NCBI GenBank assembly: GCA_049889775.1 | Contig: JBMHCT010000020.1 | Span: 271,615-335,614 of the forward strand | Direction of reading: 5' to 3' | Origin: Jejuia sp049889775 | Lineage (GTDB): Bacteria; Bacteroidota; Bacteroidia; Flavobacteriales; Flavobacteriaceae | Length of the DNA stretch: 64,000 bases | Part shown: positions 42,574 through 52,159 of the stretch, piece after piece | How positions within the stretch are numbered: the stretch's first letter is position 1 | How the letters are laid out: each line of letters opens with the position of its first letter | Notes under the pieces: generated by a model | Database searches by the model: none | What the model was told of the DNA's origin: nothing | The model's input: the letters and a program-made list of their open reading frames with translations, nothing else | Translations under genes and position numbers: made by a program

Positions 42574-42654
42574 CTGTCATTCTGAACTTGATTCAGAATC
42601 TTTTTATGTTCTATTCTTTGGAACCTCTAATAAAATCTGAAATGAATTCAGATT
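42574..42654. repeat. Family A palindromic repeat pair
   Basis: TGTCATTCTGAACTTGATTC followed by AGAATC, and ATCTGAAATGAATTCAGATT, are two palindromes like those at 25509 and 27701. It lies between two convergent genes and could also act as their terminator. Confidence 0.75.
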
Positions 42655-42664
42655 AATAAACATT

Positions 42665-43165
42665 TTACTTTGTTTTTTTATACAAACCGTCAAAAGCGAC
42701 GGTAATATCTTTATCGTTTGTGATAGTTTCCCAGTACTGACGTACAGAACCGTCATCATTTAACGTCCAGGTTACTTTATGATAGAAAGGTTCTCCTTTT
42801 TGATTTTTAGCCACATCGGTCTTTAAAATCATTTGGTTCCCTACTCTGTTTCCTTTTAAATGTAAGCTCCCGCCTTGGTTATCTACCCATATTTGTTCCC
42901 ACTGTTTTTTAGTGTAATTATAGAAATTAGTACTCGTACCTGTAAAATTTCCCTTAGCACTTGTCCAATTCTCTCGTAAAATACAATTGTTTTGAATTTT
43001 ATCTATAACATTTGTGCCAGCTAAAGTACCATCAGGATTAGTAACTATCCATGTACCCTTCCAAAAATCAAATTCTGAATGCTTTTCTGTACAGCAATTG
43101 CATTTTTGTTCTTGAGCGACTATTGATAGACTAATTAAACAGAGTAATAGTAAAAATTTATTCAT
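42665..43165 (-). CDS. Secreted hypothetical protein, DUF1579-like
   Basis: A 166-residue protein with a signal peptide (MNKFLLLLCLISLSIVAQ), a Cys-rich start of the mature chain (CNCC) and a beta-barrel-like domain (FDFWKGTWIVTNPDGTLAGTNVIDKIQNNCILRENW, WEQIWVDNQGGSLHLKGN, DGLYKK). The DFWxGxW start is characteristic of DUF1579-like calycin-fold proteins. Function unknown. Confidence 0.78.
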   Translation of the reverse strand: MNKFLLLLCLISLSIVAQEQKCNCCTEKHSEFDFWKGTWIVTNPDGTLAGTNVIDKIQNNCILRENWTSAKGNFTGTSTNFYNYTKKQWEQIWVDNQGGSLHLKGNRVGNQMILKTDVAKNQKGEPFYHKVTWTLNDDGSVRQYWETITNDKDITVAFDGLYKKTK

Positions 43166-43321
43166 AACTTATTGAATTTCAAATTAATTCATTAAATTTA
43201 AACATGTTTCGCTTTAATAAAGGCGATATTAACACAACATTATCAATTGTGTTTTACTGTTGATTTGTTGTAATTAAATTAACTGTTCCCTTAATAACTA
43301 GCTTGTTATCAACTCTCAAAA

Positions 43322-43528
43322 ATGACCAAAATAGGATACATAGAGACCTTAACTGAAAATCAAAATGAGCTAGTGAAACAGTATAAAGTTCTTATGGAAA
43401 GAGCTTACAATTTAAGACAAACTGATGCGCCTTTAAGTGACTTTTCGGAGTACGAAGCTATTAGGCTTTTGGATAAACTAAACAAGTTAATCTATCTCTA
43501 TAGAGATAATCAACAAACGGCAGTATAA
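43322..43528 (+). CDS. Small hypothetical protein
   Basis: A 68-residue soluble helical protein (TENQNELVKQYKVLMERAYNLRQTD, EYEAIRLLDKLNKLIYLYRDN). No family recognised, but codon use is like that of the neighbouring genes. A further small ORF at 43605 lies in the same direction. Confidence 0.55.
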   Translation: MTKIGYIETLTENQNELVKQYKVLMERAYNLRQTDAPLSDFSEYEAIRLLDKLNKLIYLYRDNQQTAV

Positions 43529-43604
43529 AGTTTAGCGTTTCTTTAACGTTCACATTACATCCAAATCATAAAATCCCTCGTAATTTATTTAAAACAAGTT
43601 TATT

Positions 43605-43751
43605 ATGAGTCCACATTTTTGTAAAGTCGGAAAAATCAAACCAGATGTTAGCAAATTTGTTAGCGTTAAAGAATTGGAAAGAAGAATTAAAAATTTTGTT
43701 GATGATATCAGCAAAGTTGAATTTTCTAAAGATGCTCATGGAGCTGTCTAA
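43605..43751 (+). CDS. 48-codon small ORF
   Basis: Reads MSPHFCKVGKIKPDVSKF, then VSVKELERRIKNFVDDISKV and ends DAHGAV. The charged helical composition looks protein-like. It overlaps the 3' end of the decayed BtuF-like gene on the other strand by 26 bp. Coding status uncertain. Confidence 0.35.
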   Translation: MSPHFCKVGKIKPDVSKFVSVKELERRIKNFVDDISKVEFSKDAHGAV

Positions 43752-44069
43752 AGTATTGAAACGCTTTAGTTAATCTTGAACCATACCAAGAGAACATTTC
43801 TCCATCTACTAAAAGTATCTTCGCTTTTGGGTAAAATGTTTTGAGCTCTTTTTTATGCTTTTCTCTAAATGGATAAGGCTCGCTGGACATAAATACCAAT
43901 TCGACATTTTTATTTTCTTTCAGCTCTACTCTAAGGTAACGATTCGTTTTATTAAAGTTTTCAAAATTATTTAGGCGCAGTATGTAGTCTATAAAGGTTT
44001 CTTTTCCCGCGACCATTCAAGGATAATTCCAAATTAACTGACAGTGGGATATTTTATTCAATATTGAAT
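43726..44069 (-). pseudogene. C-terminal remnant of a BtuF-like (helical-backbone metal receptor) protein
   Basis: The open frame from 44016 encodes MVAGKETFIDYILRL, then LVFMSSEPYPFREKHKKEL and LLVDGEMFSWYGSRL, the C-terminal lobe of BtuF/FepB-type substrate-binding proteins. Reading back past that ATG in the same frame gives LIWNYP, a TGA, then MVAG; family members have an aromatic residue where the stop is, so a nonsense change is likely. The N-terminal part lies at 44435-44632, and the middle is missing. Ancestral role: cobalamin or metal-chelate binding. Confidence 0.75.
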
Positions 44070-44387
44070 TCAAGGACAATCTTGTTCCCTTAAATCAATC
44101 AAATACCCCTCAAAACTATCGTTAGATGATTCTACACCTTGAATATAAATACAATCCTCTCCTGAATTTTCTTGAATTTCTAAAATCCGTACATATTCTT
44201 CTCTTGTAATAATTCCCAAACTAGCACAACCATCTCCCAAACCTTCGCAAGTACAATCATCTGAAAAAACGATGATGTAAGGGAAACAAGGACCACTTAA
44301 ATCGGTCAAATCAAATGTAGCTGAACCATCATGATTACAATTAACCAAAGTCAAAAAGATAAAGAACAGAAAAACAAACCTCTTCAT
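44070..44387 (-). CDS. Cys-rich hypothetical lipoprotein located inside the broken BtuF-like locus
   Basis: A 105-residue protein with a lipoprotein signal (MKRFVFLFFIFLTLVNC, Cys 17). The mature part has several Cys residues (SGPCFPY, DDCTCEGLGDGCASLG, GEDCIYIQ, EQDCP) and is acidic; disulfide bonds are likely in the periplasm. I know no family. It lies between the N- and C-terminal remnants of a substrate-binding protein and so looks like an insertion or replacement. Confidence 0.65.
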   Translation of the reverse strand: MKRFVFLFFIFLTLVNCNHDGSATFDLTDLSGPCFPYIIVFSDDCTCEGLGDGCASLGIITREEYVRILEIQENSGEDCIYIQGVESSNDSFEGYLIDLREQDCP

Positions 44388-44434
44388 GATTCATTAATAT
44401 TAAATTAGTCATTGTAAGGTACAACTTTTGTTTT

Positions 44435-44632
44435 TTATAATAACCACCAAACTAAGACTTTAGTTATGATGTTCATAGAATGATCACAACGCTTAGTAAC
44501 ACCAACTAAATTTTCTTCTAACCCTAAATCACATAACAATTCGCTTTGACTGGGCACTAAAGACACAATTCGCTTTGGGGAAACCTCAAAACGAATTGTT
44601 CTATTTAACTGATCTTTAATTTCGAATGACAT
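44435..44632 (-). pseudogene. N-terminal remnant of a BtuF-like protein
   Basis: Sixty-five codons: MSFEIKDQLNRTIRFEV, then SPKRIVSLVPSQSELLCDLG and LEENLVGVTKRCDH, the first beta-alpha unit of the helical-backbone metal receptor family. The frame then leaves the family pattern (VLVWWLL) and stops; the expected continuation is of the TK-V-GG-T type, suggesting a small insertion (TTTGGTGG in place of a GGTGGT run). It starts 2 bp after the MATE gene, the ancestral operon partner. Confidence 0.75.
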
Positions 44633-44634
44633 AT

Positions 44635-46047
44635 TTAAACCTTAACAGCTTTCCATTTTCCCTTTTTAAACCAAATGATGGCAATTACGGCAATAAGGAC
44701 TTCTGCTAATGTAATGGCCCAAAATACACCTGAAGGTCCAAAATCAAGTGTAATAGCCATAACATACGCAAATGGTAATTGTAATAGCCAAAAACAGACA
44801 AAATTGATATAGGTTGGTGTTTTTGTGTCACCAGCGCCATTAAAGGCATTTACTACTACCATACCATAAGCATAAAAGATATAACCTGCGGCAAGCACTC
44901 TCAAACACAAGCTACCATATTTAACCACATCAGGCGTATCATTAAACAATACAATAATTTGCGGTGCAAAAACTAAGTACACTATCGAAACAATTCCCAT
45001 AAAAATGGCGCAGTACTTGCTTGTTTTCCAAACAGATTTCTCAGCTCTATCTGGCTTTTGTGCACCAAGGTTTTGACCCACTAAAGTAGCAGCAGCATTA
45101 CTCATGCCCCAAGCCGGCATTAGCGTGAACATCATTACCCGAATGGCAATAGTATAACCCGCCAATACTTCACTACCAAACTCACTCATAATACGCATTA
45201 AAAACACCCATGAAGATGTGCCAATTAAAAACTGTCCTATACCCCCAAGGGACACTTTAATTAAATTCAGCATCACTCCAAATTGTAGTACTAAATCTTT
45301 AATTGCGATTTTTATTTTGCTGTATCCAATAAACAACACAACTAATTGAAATACAACCGCTGTTCCTCTACCAATAGTTGTAGCAATAGCCGCACCTTCC
45401 ACTCCAAACGCAGGAACAGGCCCAAATCCAAAAATAAAAATCGGATCTAAAATAATGTTTAATCCGTTGGATAAAACGAGTGTCCACATAGCGACGGATG
45501 CGTCACCAGCTCCCCTAAAAATTGCATTTATCAAAAACAGTAACATTATGGTTACATTCCCACCAAGGAGGATTTTAGTGTAACCGTAACCTTCCGCAAT
45601 TAAATCAGGTTCACCACCCATCAAACCCAAAATCTCTTTAGGATATAAGATTCCAATAATGCTAATAATAGCCGCAATAGCTATACCCAGAAAAATAACT
45701 TGTACCGCAGCATTTGATGCACCTTGTATGTCTTTTTCCCCAACGCGTCTTGCTACAATTGCAGTAGCCGCCATACTTAAACCAATGGCAACGGCATATA
45801 CCAGTGTGATAACAGATTCTGTTAGTCCTATAGTTGCCACGGCATTAACGCTTACTTGTGAAACAAACATAATGTCTACTAGAGCAAAAATTGATTCCAT
45901 GAGCATCTCCAAAATCATTGGGATAGACAGCATAAAAACAGCTCGTCTAATGCTTCCAGAAGTGAATTCTTGTTCTTTTCCTGTTATTGCAATTTTAAAA
46001 TAATTGAGGAATTGCTTGAATGTAATTTTATTTGATGTTGATTGCAT
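44635..46047 (-). CDS. MATE-family efflux transporter
   Basis: The start at 46047 (MQSTSNKITFKQFLNYFKIAITG) is chosen over an ATG 15 codons upstream because family members begin near here; this gives 470 residues. About twelve transmembrane helices in two MatE halves, including SIPMILEMLMESIFALVDIMFVS and LVGQNLGAQKPDRAEKSVWKTS. It exports cationic compounds using Na+ or H+. The substrate is not readable. Confidence 0.92.
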   Translation of the reverse strand: MQSTSNKITFKQFLNYFKIAITGKEQEFTSGSIRRAVFMLSIPMILEMLMESIFALVDIMFVSQVSVNAVATIGLTESVITLVYAVAIGLSMAATAIVARRVGEKDIQGASNAAVQVIFLGIAIAAIISIIGILYPKEILGLMGGEPDLIAEGYGYTKILLGGNVTIMLLFLINAIFRGAGDASVAMWTLVLSNGLNIILDPIFIFGFGPVPAFGVEGAAIATTIGRGTAVVFQLVVLFIGYSKIKIAIKDLVLQFGVMLNLIKVSLGGIGQFLIGTSSWVFLMRIMSEFGSEVLAGYTIAIRVMMFTLMPAWGMSNAAATLVGQNLGAQKPDRAEKSVWKTSKYCAIFMGIVSIVYLVFAPQIIVLFNDTPDVVKYGSLCLRVLAAGYIFYAYGMVVVNAFNGAGDTKTPTYINFVCFWLLQLPFAYVMAITLDFGPSGVFWAITLAEVLIAVIAIIWFKKGKWKAVKV

Positions 46048-46242
46048 TTTGAAAATTTTAAAAATAGAGACTAGACTCAACAGAGAGGTCAAGTCTTTTT
46101 ACAATCGAGGGAAATTCTCGAAACAGCCGAAGGTAAGCTTATACAATCATAAGTGACAAAGATGTACAATTAAATTCTATTTACAAAATAATTTCTTTAG
46201 GTGATTCATTGTGGTTGCTATATATTCGCTAAAATTTTTGAT

Positions 46243-46902
46243 ATGCTTAAAGCTGTGATTTTTGATATGGATGGTGTGATTATAAATAGTGAACCTATGC
46301 ATCACAAGGCCTATCACGACATGTTTGATGAAGTGAATATTGAAGTTTCAAAAGAAATGTATGAATCTTTCACAGGTCAATCCACAATAAATATTTGCAA
46401 AAGGTTGTGTGAGCATTTCAATTTGAGCGAATCACCCGAAGCACTCGTAGCATTAAAACGTAAACATTATAAACAGTTTTTTGAAACAGATTCTGATTTA
46501 GGTTTGATTGACGGTGTTTTAGATTTGATTAAAAATTATCACGAAAACGGATTAACCTTAGTTTTGGGGTCTTCTGCCTCTATGAGTGGTATAAATATGA
46601 TATTTGAACGCTTTGATTTAAACCAATACTTTAAATCAAAATTGAGTGGTGCAGACTTAAAACAATCTAAACCACATCCCGAAATTTTCATCAAAGCAGC
46701 TGAAGCTACAGGATTTAAGAAAGAAGAATGTTTAGTAATTGAAGATTCTACAAATGGTATAGAAGCTGCAAAATCAGCAGGTATATTTTGTATAGGCTAC
46801 GACAGCTTTCATTCAAAAAATCAAGACTATTCCAAAGCTGATATGCTCATAAATAATTTTAAGGATATTTATTTTGATAAGCTTAAAGCTATTTTTAATT
46901 GA
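46243..46902 (+). CDS. HAD-superfamily phosphatase/phosphomutase (beta-phosphoglucomutase-like)
   Basis: The start at 46243 (MLKAVIFDMDGVIINSEPMH) is preferred to an in-frame GTG 14 codons upstream, because it places HAD motif I (DxDG) at the N-terminus; 219 residues. Motif II GSSAS, motif III K in LSGADLKQSKPHPE and motif IV IEDSTNGIEAA are all intact. The alpha-helical cap is of the beta-PGM/phosphatase type. Probable substrates are small sugar phosphates (inference). Confidence 0.92.
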   Translation: MLKAVIFDMDGVIINSEPMHHKAYHDMFDEVNIEVSKEMYESFTGQSTINICKRLCEHFNLSESPEALVALKRKHYKQFFETDSDLGLIDGVLDLIKNYHENGLTLVLGSSASMSGINMIFERFDLNQYFKSKLSGADLKQSKPHPEIFIKAAEATGFKKEECLVIEDSTNGIEAAKSAGIFCIGYDSFHSKNQDYSKADMLINNFKDIYFDKLKAIFN

Positions 46903-46910
46903 TGGACTCC

Positions 46911-47351
46911 TTATTTTGATTTTAAAAGCGCATTCTGTTCTTCCATTAATTTAGTGAGTTTATCCAATAGCTCAATGTCTTTTGGAGTTACTACAGTCTC
47001 ATCAGTTGTGTCTTGGGCTTTCTTTTTAAGACGATTCATAAATTTGACCACTATGAATACCGTAAACCCAATAATTAAGAAATCCAAAAATACTTCACCT
47101 AAAGCACCGTAACCAATGGCGACTTCATCTTTTAAGCTAGTGCCATCTGAATTTAAAACAGCTTCTTTTAGAATAATTTTTTTATCCTGAAAGTTAACAC
47201 CATCAGTTAGTAAAGACAAAGGCGGTAGCATAACTTGTTTCACCAAAACATCAATCACTTTGTTGAATGCAGCACCGATAATAATACCAATAGCCATATC
47301 CATCATATTGCCTTTTACGGCAAACTCTTTAAACTCTCTGAATAATTGCAT
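46911..47351 (-). CDS. mscL: Large-conductance mechanosensitive channel
   Basis: A 146-residue inner-membrane channel. EFKEFAVKGNMMDMAIGIIIGAAFNKVIDVLVKQV covers the N-terminal amphipathic helix and TM1 gate. The periplasmic loop and TM2 (EVFLDFLIIGFTVFIVVKFMNRL) follow, and the C-terminal helical bundle (LLDKLTKLMEEQNALLKSK) closes the protein. It opens on hypo-osmotic shock to release solutes. Confidence 0.96.
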   Translation of the reverse strand: MQLFREFKEFAVKGNMMDMAIGIIIGAAFNKVIDVLVKQVMLPPLSLLTDGVNFQDKKIILKEAVLNSDGTSLKDEVAIGYGALGEVFLDFLIIGFTVFIVVKFMNRLKKKAQDTTDETVVTPKDIELLDKLTKLMEEQNALLKSK

Positions 47352-47420
47352 AATCTTCTCATTTAGAATTGCAAAATTAGAAGTTTAACTTGGAAAGATT
47401 AAATGGAGCTATAAGAAAAA

Positions 47421-50400
47421 CTATTTCTTGTAATACTTAGCATAACCGCGATAAGCCAATGTCCCAAGAATAGCAATGCATACACAAGCAATGGTAATAA
47501 ACTTTAAACTTACAATTTGGTCACCACTGGCGTAGGAATGTAAACCAGCCAAATAAAAATTAACTCCAAAATAGGTCATCAAAATACTGCCGAAGGCCAC
47601 AATGGATAACAAATTAAATAACCAACGTCCACGAATCCCTGGAACTAATCTCATATGGATTACAAATGCATAAATCATAATACTAATCAACGCCCAAGTT
47701 TCTTTAGGGTCCCAACCCCAATAGCGTCCCCAACTTTCATTGGCCCACATACCACCAAGAAAGTTTCCGATAGTTAACATCACTAAGCCAACTGTCAATG
47801 CCATTTCATTGATAATCGTCAACTCTTGAATATTCAAGGACATTTTCTTCTTATTCTTTTCAGTAGTACAAATCATTAGGAATAGTGATACAACTCCCAA
47901 AATCATACCTAAAGCAAAAGGGCCATAACTCGCTACAATTACTGCTACATGAATCATTAACCAATAACTATTTAGTACGGGTTGAAGATTAGCAATTGCA
48001 GGATCCATCCAATTCCAATGAGCTATCATTAAAATCATAGCTGTTACAAAAGCTGCCGAGGCGACAGTTAAATTAGAAGATTTAGTAGCAAAACCTGTTT
48101 TTAATGGTACTACCGAGGCCACCTGAACGTCTTTTAAATGCGCTTTCGGTTTCTTTTTTACTTTACTAATACCAGTAATTAGGCCAAACAACATCGTAGA
48201 CCAAGCTACATATATCATAGATTCATAAGCATCACTCCAAGGCGCATGACCAGAAATATACCAACGTACAATTAATCCTGCCGTATGCAACAAAAACAAC
48301 CCAACAATAATCCATTTAAATACATTAACCGAGACATTTAAAAGCTTGTTTTTGCCTGTAAATATCTGAATAATGAGAAGCACAAAAAACAAGGTACCCA
48401 CATACATATACCAACTAAACAACTTCTTAAAAATGTCGTACTTGTTATAAAGCACTTCGGTTCTGATTTTGTCATCAGAAAGCATAACTTCTGAACCATA
48501 TTTTTGTTGGGTTTTCTTAAACGCTGCTAGAAGCTTGTCAGGTTCAGAGAAGTCCCCTGTTTGTTTTGCTTCATTCAATTTAAACAAATACGCCCTAAAT
48601 CCGTTTTTTATAAAGTTGCCGTATAAAGAATCTTTGATTTTGGTATTAAATCCTTCAAAGGTATATTCAAAATTCGAAATCCATTTGTTGTTTTCATCCT
48701 CAGGAATAGGAAATATTTTAAGAGAGCGTCCTCTTATTGTATTGTATAATAAATTGACTCTTTGGTCAGTTTCCTTAAACTCTTTTTGAAATCCATTTGG
48801 GATTTGAGCTTTATAGGCTTCATCTAAAAACGGCGCTAACTTATATTCTCCTCTATCCGTAAAGAAATCTGCAAGTGTTACATATTTTTCATCCTTTTCT
48901 GCACCGATTAAATTTCTAATGGAGTCTCCTTTTTTAAGTTTTAAATAAATGATTGGGACGTTGTACCATAACTGCGGACTTTCTTGCATTGATAAAAACA
49001 CCTGATTCGCATCAAAATCCTCGTAAGAATCGTGTTTACTCAACTTTCTTAATAATTCTGAGGCATAGGTGTTCACGGGCATCATTCGGCCTCCAATATC
49101 TTGAATGACCATATTTCCGAAGGCTTCAGCATGATCCTTTGGGGTAATATTTACTTTTAGAATAGAATCAACTTGTGTCTTTGTGGGACCTACAAATTCG
49201 TGTCCATGGTTATGTCCATCATCAGGAGAGTGTTGTTCTTGTTGTGCAAATCCAGTTAATGAAAAGCAGATTAAAAGCATCGCAAGTAATTCCGCTTTTT
49301 TAGTTTTTATTTTCTCCAATCGCTTCCTCAAATCCCAAAAGCGTGTGCCTTTGGCAAACATAATGGCCATTAATCCAAAGTACAATAGAATGTAGCCGAT
49401 ATAGGTGATTAATGTTCCCCAATAATCATGGTTCACAGAAAGAATCGTCCCTTTTTCATCAGGATCGAAACCAGATTGAAAGAAGCGATACCCCCGATGA
49501 TCCAAGATATTATTCATGTAGATTTTATAATCATAGCTTCCCTCCTGTTCATCTACCACTGTCACTTCACTGGAATATGCTGAATATCCATTTTCCGTTC
49601 CTGGATAACGTTCTGCTTCAAAATCATTTAATTTCACAGCAAAAGGTAATTCCAAAACTTTTGAACCATATCTAAATTCAAACTCCAAACCACCAACTTC
49701 AACTTTCTTGTAGTTGCTATAGCGCCCTTTACCTCCTAATAACCCTAATGTTTTAGTTTCTCCATTAGAAGTGATTTTCAAGACCGCCCCGTCATCATCA
49801 TTCTTTAATAATTGAGATTTTTGAACGATATCAAAAACACCTTTGGTTACAGGTTTAGGAAACACCATTTGCATATTGCCAATAACATATCTAGAACGCA
49901 AATACAAGGGCTGTAAACTATCTTTCACCAATTTACCTTGCGCTCTCGTAGCCATGGTCATATACTCACCTTCAAAAGGCGAATTAATAGTTAAAGAGTC
50001 TCCTGCATAAGTAATGTTAATGGCACCCTGTGTTGGTTTATTTAAAGCGAATAATATATTATGAATGCTTGAAACTTGCCCAACTTTTAAAAAGTGATTA
50101 TGTGGACCGTTAGCACCCGCTTCCACTACTTTTAAATAAGATTCACCATTTTCGTCTGGAACAATGTCTTCTTCAGCTCCACCGATAAATTTTTCCAGTT
50201 CAATATTAAAAGGCTGACCATTATACTCAGCATCTAAGCTAAAATCATTGTCTAATCTTGGAGAGAAATCAACTTCTTTTTCAACTGGTAACATTTGATA
50301 CACGCCGTTTACCTGGTAATCGCCATAAACACGACCTGAGATATATGTTTTCTGAGATAAGAATGTATTTTCCGTTGCACCCTCGCGAATGGCCATCATG

Positions 50401-50717
50401 CCCTCAAAACTCACATAACGGGTTATAAAAGCACCAAGAAGAATAAAGATGAATGATAAGTGTAAAATCAAAGTCGCCCATTTTTCTTTTTTGTAAAGGC
50501 GATATCTGAAAATGTTACCTGCAAAATTCACCAAAAACAACCCCATTATAGCTTCAAACCACCAAGCGTTATAAATTAAATTTCTAGTGTACGGTGTAGG
50601 CGAAGTGTCCTGTCCCGCATCCATAAAAGTTCCTGCAGCCATAGCAGCGGCAAAGGCGATAAATAGAATGGCAGTAAGACGAGTAGAAAATAGAATTTTT
50701 GCGAGTTTCTCCAGCAT
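47421..50717 (-). CDS. ccsBA: Fused ResB-CcsA cytochrome c biogenesis protein
   Basis: A fusion of about 1098 residues. The start at 50717 (MLEKLAKILFSTRLTAILF) is chosen over one four codons earlier. The N-terminal half is ResB/CcsB-like, with TM helices and a large extracytoplasmic domain (WWFEAIMGLFLVNFAGNIFRYRL, FFQSGFDPDEKGTIL). The C-terminal third is CcsA with the haem-handling WWD motif (WANESWGRYWGWDPKETWALI) and flanking His residues. It carries haem across the membrane and attaches it to apocytochrome c (system II). Fusion is normal in Bacteroidota. Between the halves is a secondary Gln/His-rich stretch (QQEQHSPDDGHNHGHEF) that might bind metal. Confidence 0.95.
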   Translation of the reverse strand: MLEKLAKILFSTRLTAILFIAFAAAMAAGTFMDAGQDTSPTPYTRNLIYNAWWFEAIMGLFLVNFAGNIFRYRLYKKEKWATLILHLSFIFILLGAFITRYVSFEGMMAIREGATENTFLSQKTYISGRVYGDYQVNGVYQMLPVEKEVDFSPRLDNDFSLDAEYNGQPFNIELEKFIGGAEEDIVPDENGESYLKVVEAGANGPHNHFLKVGQVSSIHNILFALNKPTQGAINITYAGDSLTINSPFEGEYMTMATRAQGKLVKDSLQPLYLRSRYVIGNMQMVFPKPVTKGVFDIVQKSQLLKNDDDGAVLKITSNGETKTLGLLGGKGRYSNYKKVEVGGLEFEFRYGSKVLELPFAVKLNDFEAERYPGTENGYSAYSSEVTVVDEQEGSYDYKIYMNNILDHRGYRFFQSGFDPDEKGTILSVNHDYWGTLITYIGYILLYFGLMAIMFAKGTRFWDLRKRLEKIKTKKAELLAMLLICFSLTGFAQQEQHSPDDGHNHGHEFVGPTKTQVDSILKVNITPKDHAEAFGNMVIQDIGGRMMPVNTYASELLRKLSKHDSYEDFDANQVFLSMQESPQLWYNVPIIYLKLKKGDSIRNLIGAEKDEKYVTLADFFTDRGEYKLAPFLDEAYKAQIPNGFQKEFKETDQRVNLLYNTIRGRSLKIFPIPEDENNKWISNFEYTFEGFNTKIKDSLYGNFIKNGFRAYLFKLNEAKQTGDFSEPDKLLAAFKKTQQKYGSEVMLSDDKIRTEVLYNKYDIFKKLFSWYMYVGTLFFVLLIIQIFTGKNKLLNVSVNVFKWIIVGLFLLHTAGLIVRWYISGHAPWSDAYESMIYVAWSTMLFGLITGISKVKKKPKAHLKDVQVASVVPLKTGFATKSSNLTVASAAFVTAMILMIAHWNWMDPAIANLQPVLNSYWLMIHVAVIVASYGPFALGMILGVVSLFLMICTTEKNKKKMSLNIQELTIINEMALTVGLVMLTIGNFLGGMWANESWGRYWGWDPKETWALISIMIYAFVIHMRLVPGIRGRWLFNLLSIVAFGSILMTYFGVNFYLAGLHSYASGDQIVSLKFITIACVCIAILGTLAYRGYAKYYKK

Positions 50718-50849
50718 AACAAATATCACTTTTTTTGCTCGTGCAAAAATACGGATAAATCAGAATTTAAACCTGCTTTTTAACAGGGTTTAAATACTTT
50801 TTAATTGTTTGGACTAATTCTAGATTGAATCAATTAAATTCTTTAACAA

Positions 50850-51278
50850 TTAACCCTCAATAACTTCCTTGTATTCCAAGAAAAATGCTTCAAACTTACT
50901 CATAGTCTCATTAAAGAACACCATCACATCTCGCCATGAGTTTTTATTATGAATGGACACCTTTTGCTCCAAAGGCACATAAATTCTAGAAATCTCTTTA
51001 TTGTTTTCTAAGAAATATTCTTCTTCGTAAATAGCTTCGAGTAAATACTCGTCAGTCAAAATAGACTTTAAAGCTTCTAGTTTTTCCCAGTACTTAATGC
51101 GGTGTTCTAAATCGTCTTCTAAATCTAAAGCTACCAATGCTTTTTTCGTGTCAAAATGAAATTTAAAGCTCAAGCCTTTAAGTTTCGTGTTATATAGAAT
51201 CCATTTCCTAGGAAACGATTTTCCAAAACTCGTCCAAAATTCTTGCCGCAATATTCGAGATTCTTCTTTAGAAAACAT
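50850..51278 (-). CDS. DUF4268-family protein
   Basis: A 142-residue soluble protein: EESRILRQEFWTSFGKSFPRKWILYNTKLKGLSFKFHFD, EHRIKYWEKLEALKSILTDEY and SWRDVMVFFNETMSKFEAFFLEYKEVI. The WTSFG...P start and RI.YWEKL pattern match DUF4268, which is related to restriction-endonuclease-like folds in some annotations; no activity is established here. Followed on its 5' side by family B repeats. Confidence 0.8.
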   Translation of the reverse strand: MFSKEESRILRQEFWTSFGKSFPRKWILYNTKLKGLSFKFHFDTKKALVALDLEDDLEHRIKYWEKLEALKSILTDEYLLEAIYEEEYFLENNKEISRIYVPLEQKVSIHNKNSWRDVMVFFNETMSKFEAFFLEYKEVIEG

Positions 51279-51283
51279 ACAAG

Positions 51284-51325
51284 CCCCTCCTTAATCCTCC
51301 CCGAAGGGGAGGAAACACTCAAACT
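51284..51325. repeat. Family B repeat
   Basis: CAAGCCCCTCCTTAATCCTC followed by CCCGAAGGGGAGG and an ACACTCAAAC tail. The same element occurs in frame in icmF at 37521. It lies just upstream of the DUF4268 gene. Confidence 0.8.
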
Positions 51326-51402
51326 TTAAGAATTACTAATTATAATTCTTCATCAAAATTAAAAACAACTCAAAAAATCCTTTGCGACTTAGCGCCTTCG
51401 CG

Positions 51403-51456
51403 AGAGACGCTTCCGCAACAGTTCCCTTTCCTTCGGAAAGGGTTAGGGAAAGGCTT
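51403..51456. repeat. Family B-related repeat
   Basis: GACGCTTCCGCAACAGTTCCC, then CTTTCCTTCGGAAAGGGTTAGGGAAAGGCTTC. It shares the CCTTTCC...GGAAAGG palindrome and AAGGCTTC end with family B but is diverged. It abuts the ZIP gene stop and may act as its terminator. Confidence 0.55.
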
Positions 51457-51458
51457 CT

Positions 51459-52133
51459 TTATATAAAATAAGCAATTCCTACACCCAAAATTATCGCCAC
51501 AAACTTACTCAGGTTAAACTTATGCCCTTCTCCACTTTCAAAAAGTATAGTTGTAGATATATGGAAAAAGATACCAATTACCACCGCATTTATACTATGT
51601 ATCACCTGCTCACTTAAATCTGTAGTATTAGAAATTAATGTTCCTAAAGGTGTCATTAAAGCAAACACTACTAAAAATGCAACAATTTGCGCCATACTAA
51701 ATTTCGATTTAAATAAATACATGCACACCAAGGCCGCAATAGGAATTTTGTGCACCAAAACCCCATACACCATATCATTTTCCTGATGAATTGGGAAACC
51801 CTCCAAAAAACTATGAATACACAAACTGATGAACAACAACCATGGAAAGGCTTTAGAATCTTTATCAACATGCACATGCCCATGTTCCGCACCTTTAGAG
51901 AATAACTCCAAAATTATCTGAAATAAAATCCCAGACATTATAAATAGTCCAGCAAGCTTTGTATCCAACTCATGGTATACTTCCGGAAGCAATTCAAACA
52001 GCGTTAACGCCAATAAAAATGCACCACTAAAAGACAACAACAACTTTGTGTTCCAAGTGGTTTTATTCTTGGTAAGTTTTGCTATAACCACACCAATAAT
52101 CACCGCGTAAACAGGAAAAAGAAATTTATTCAT
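51459..52133 (-). CDS. ZIP-family divalent metal transporter
   Basis: A 224-residue membrane protein with seven to eight hydrophobic segments. TM4 contains the metal-binding pattern CIHSFLEGFPIH, and TM5 the HKIPIAALVCMYL region, as in ZIP proteins. A His-rich loop (GAEHGHVHVDKDS) between TM3 and TM4 is typical of zinc/iron uptake members. It imports Zn2+, Fe2+ or a related ion (inference). Confidence 0.9.
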   Translation of the reverse strand: MNKFLFPVYAVIIGVVIAKLTKNKTTWNTKLLLSFSGAFLLALTLFELLPEVYHELDTKLAGLFIMSGILFQIILELFSKGAEHGHVHVDKDSKAFPWLLFISLCIHSFLEGFPIHQENDMVYGVLVHKIPIAALVCMYLFKSKFSMAQIVAFLVVFALMTPLGTLISNTTDLSEQVIHSINAVVIGIFFHISTTILFESGEGHKFNLSKFVAIILGVGIAYFI

Positions 52134-52159
52134 TTATATATTAAATCAAGCTAAAATTC

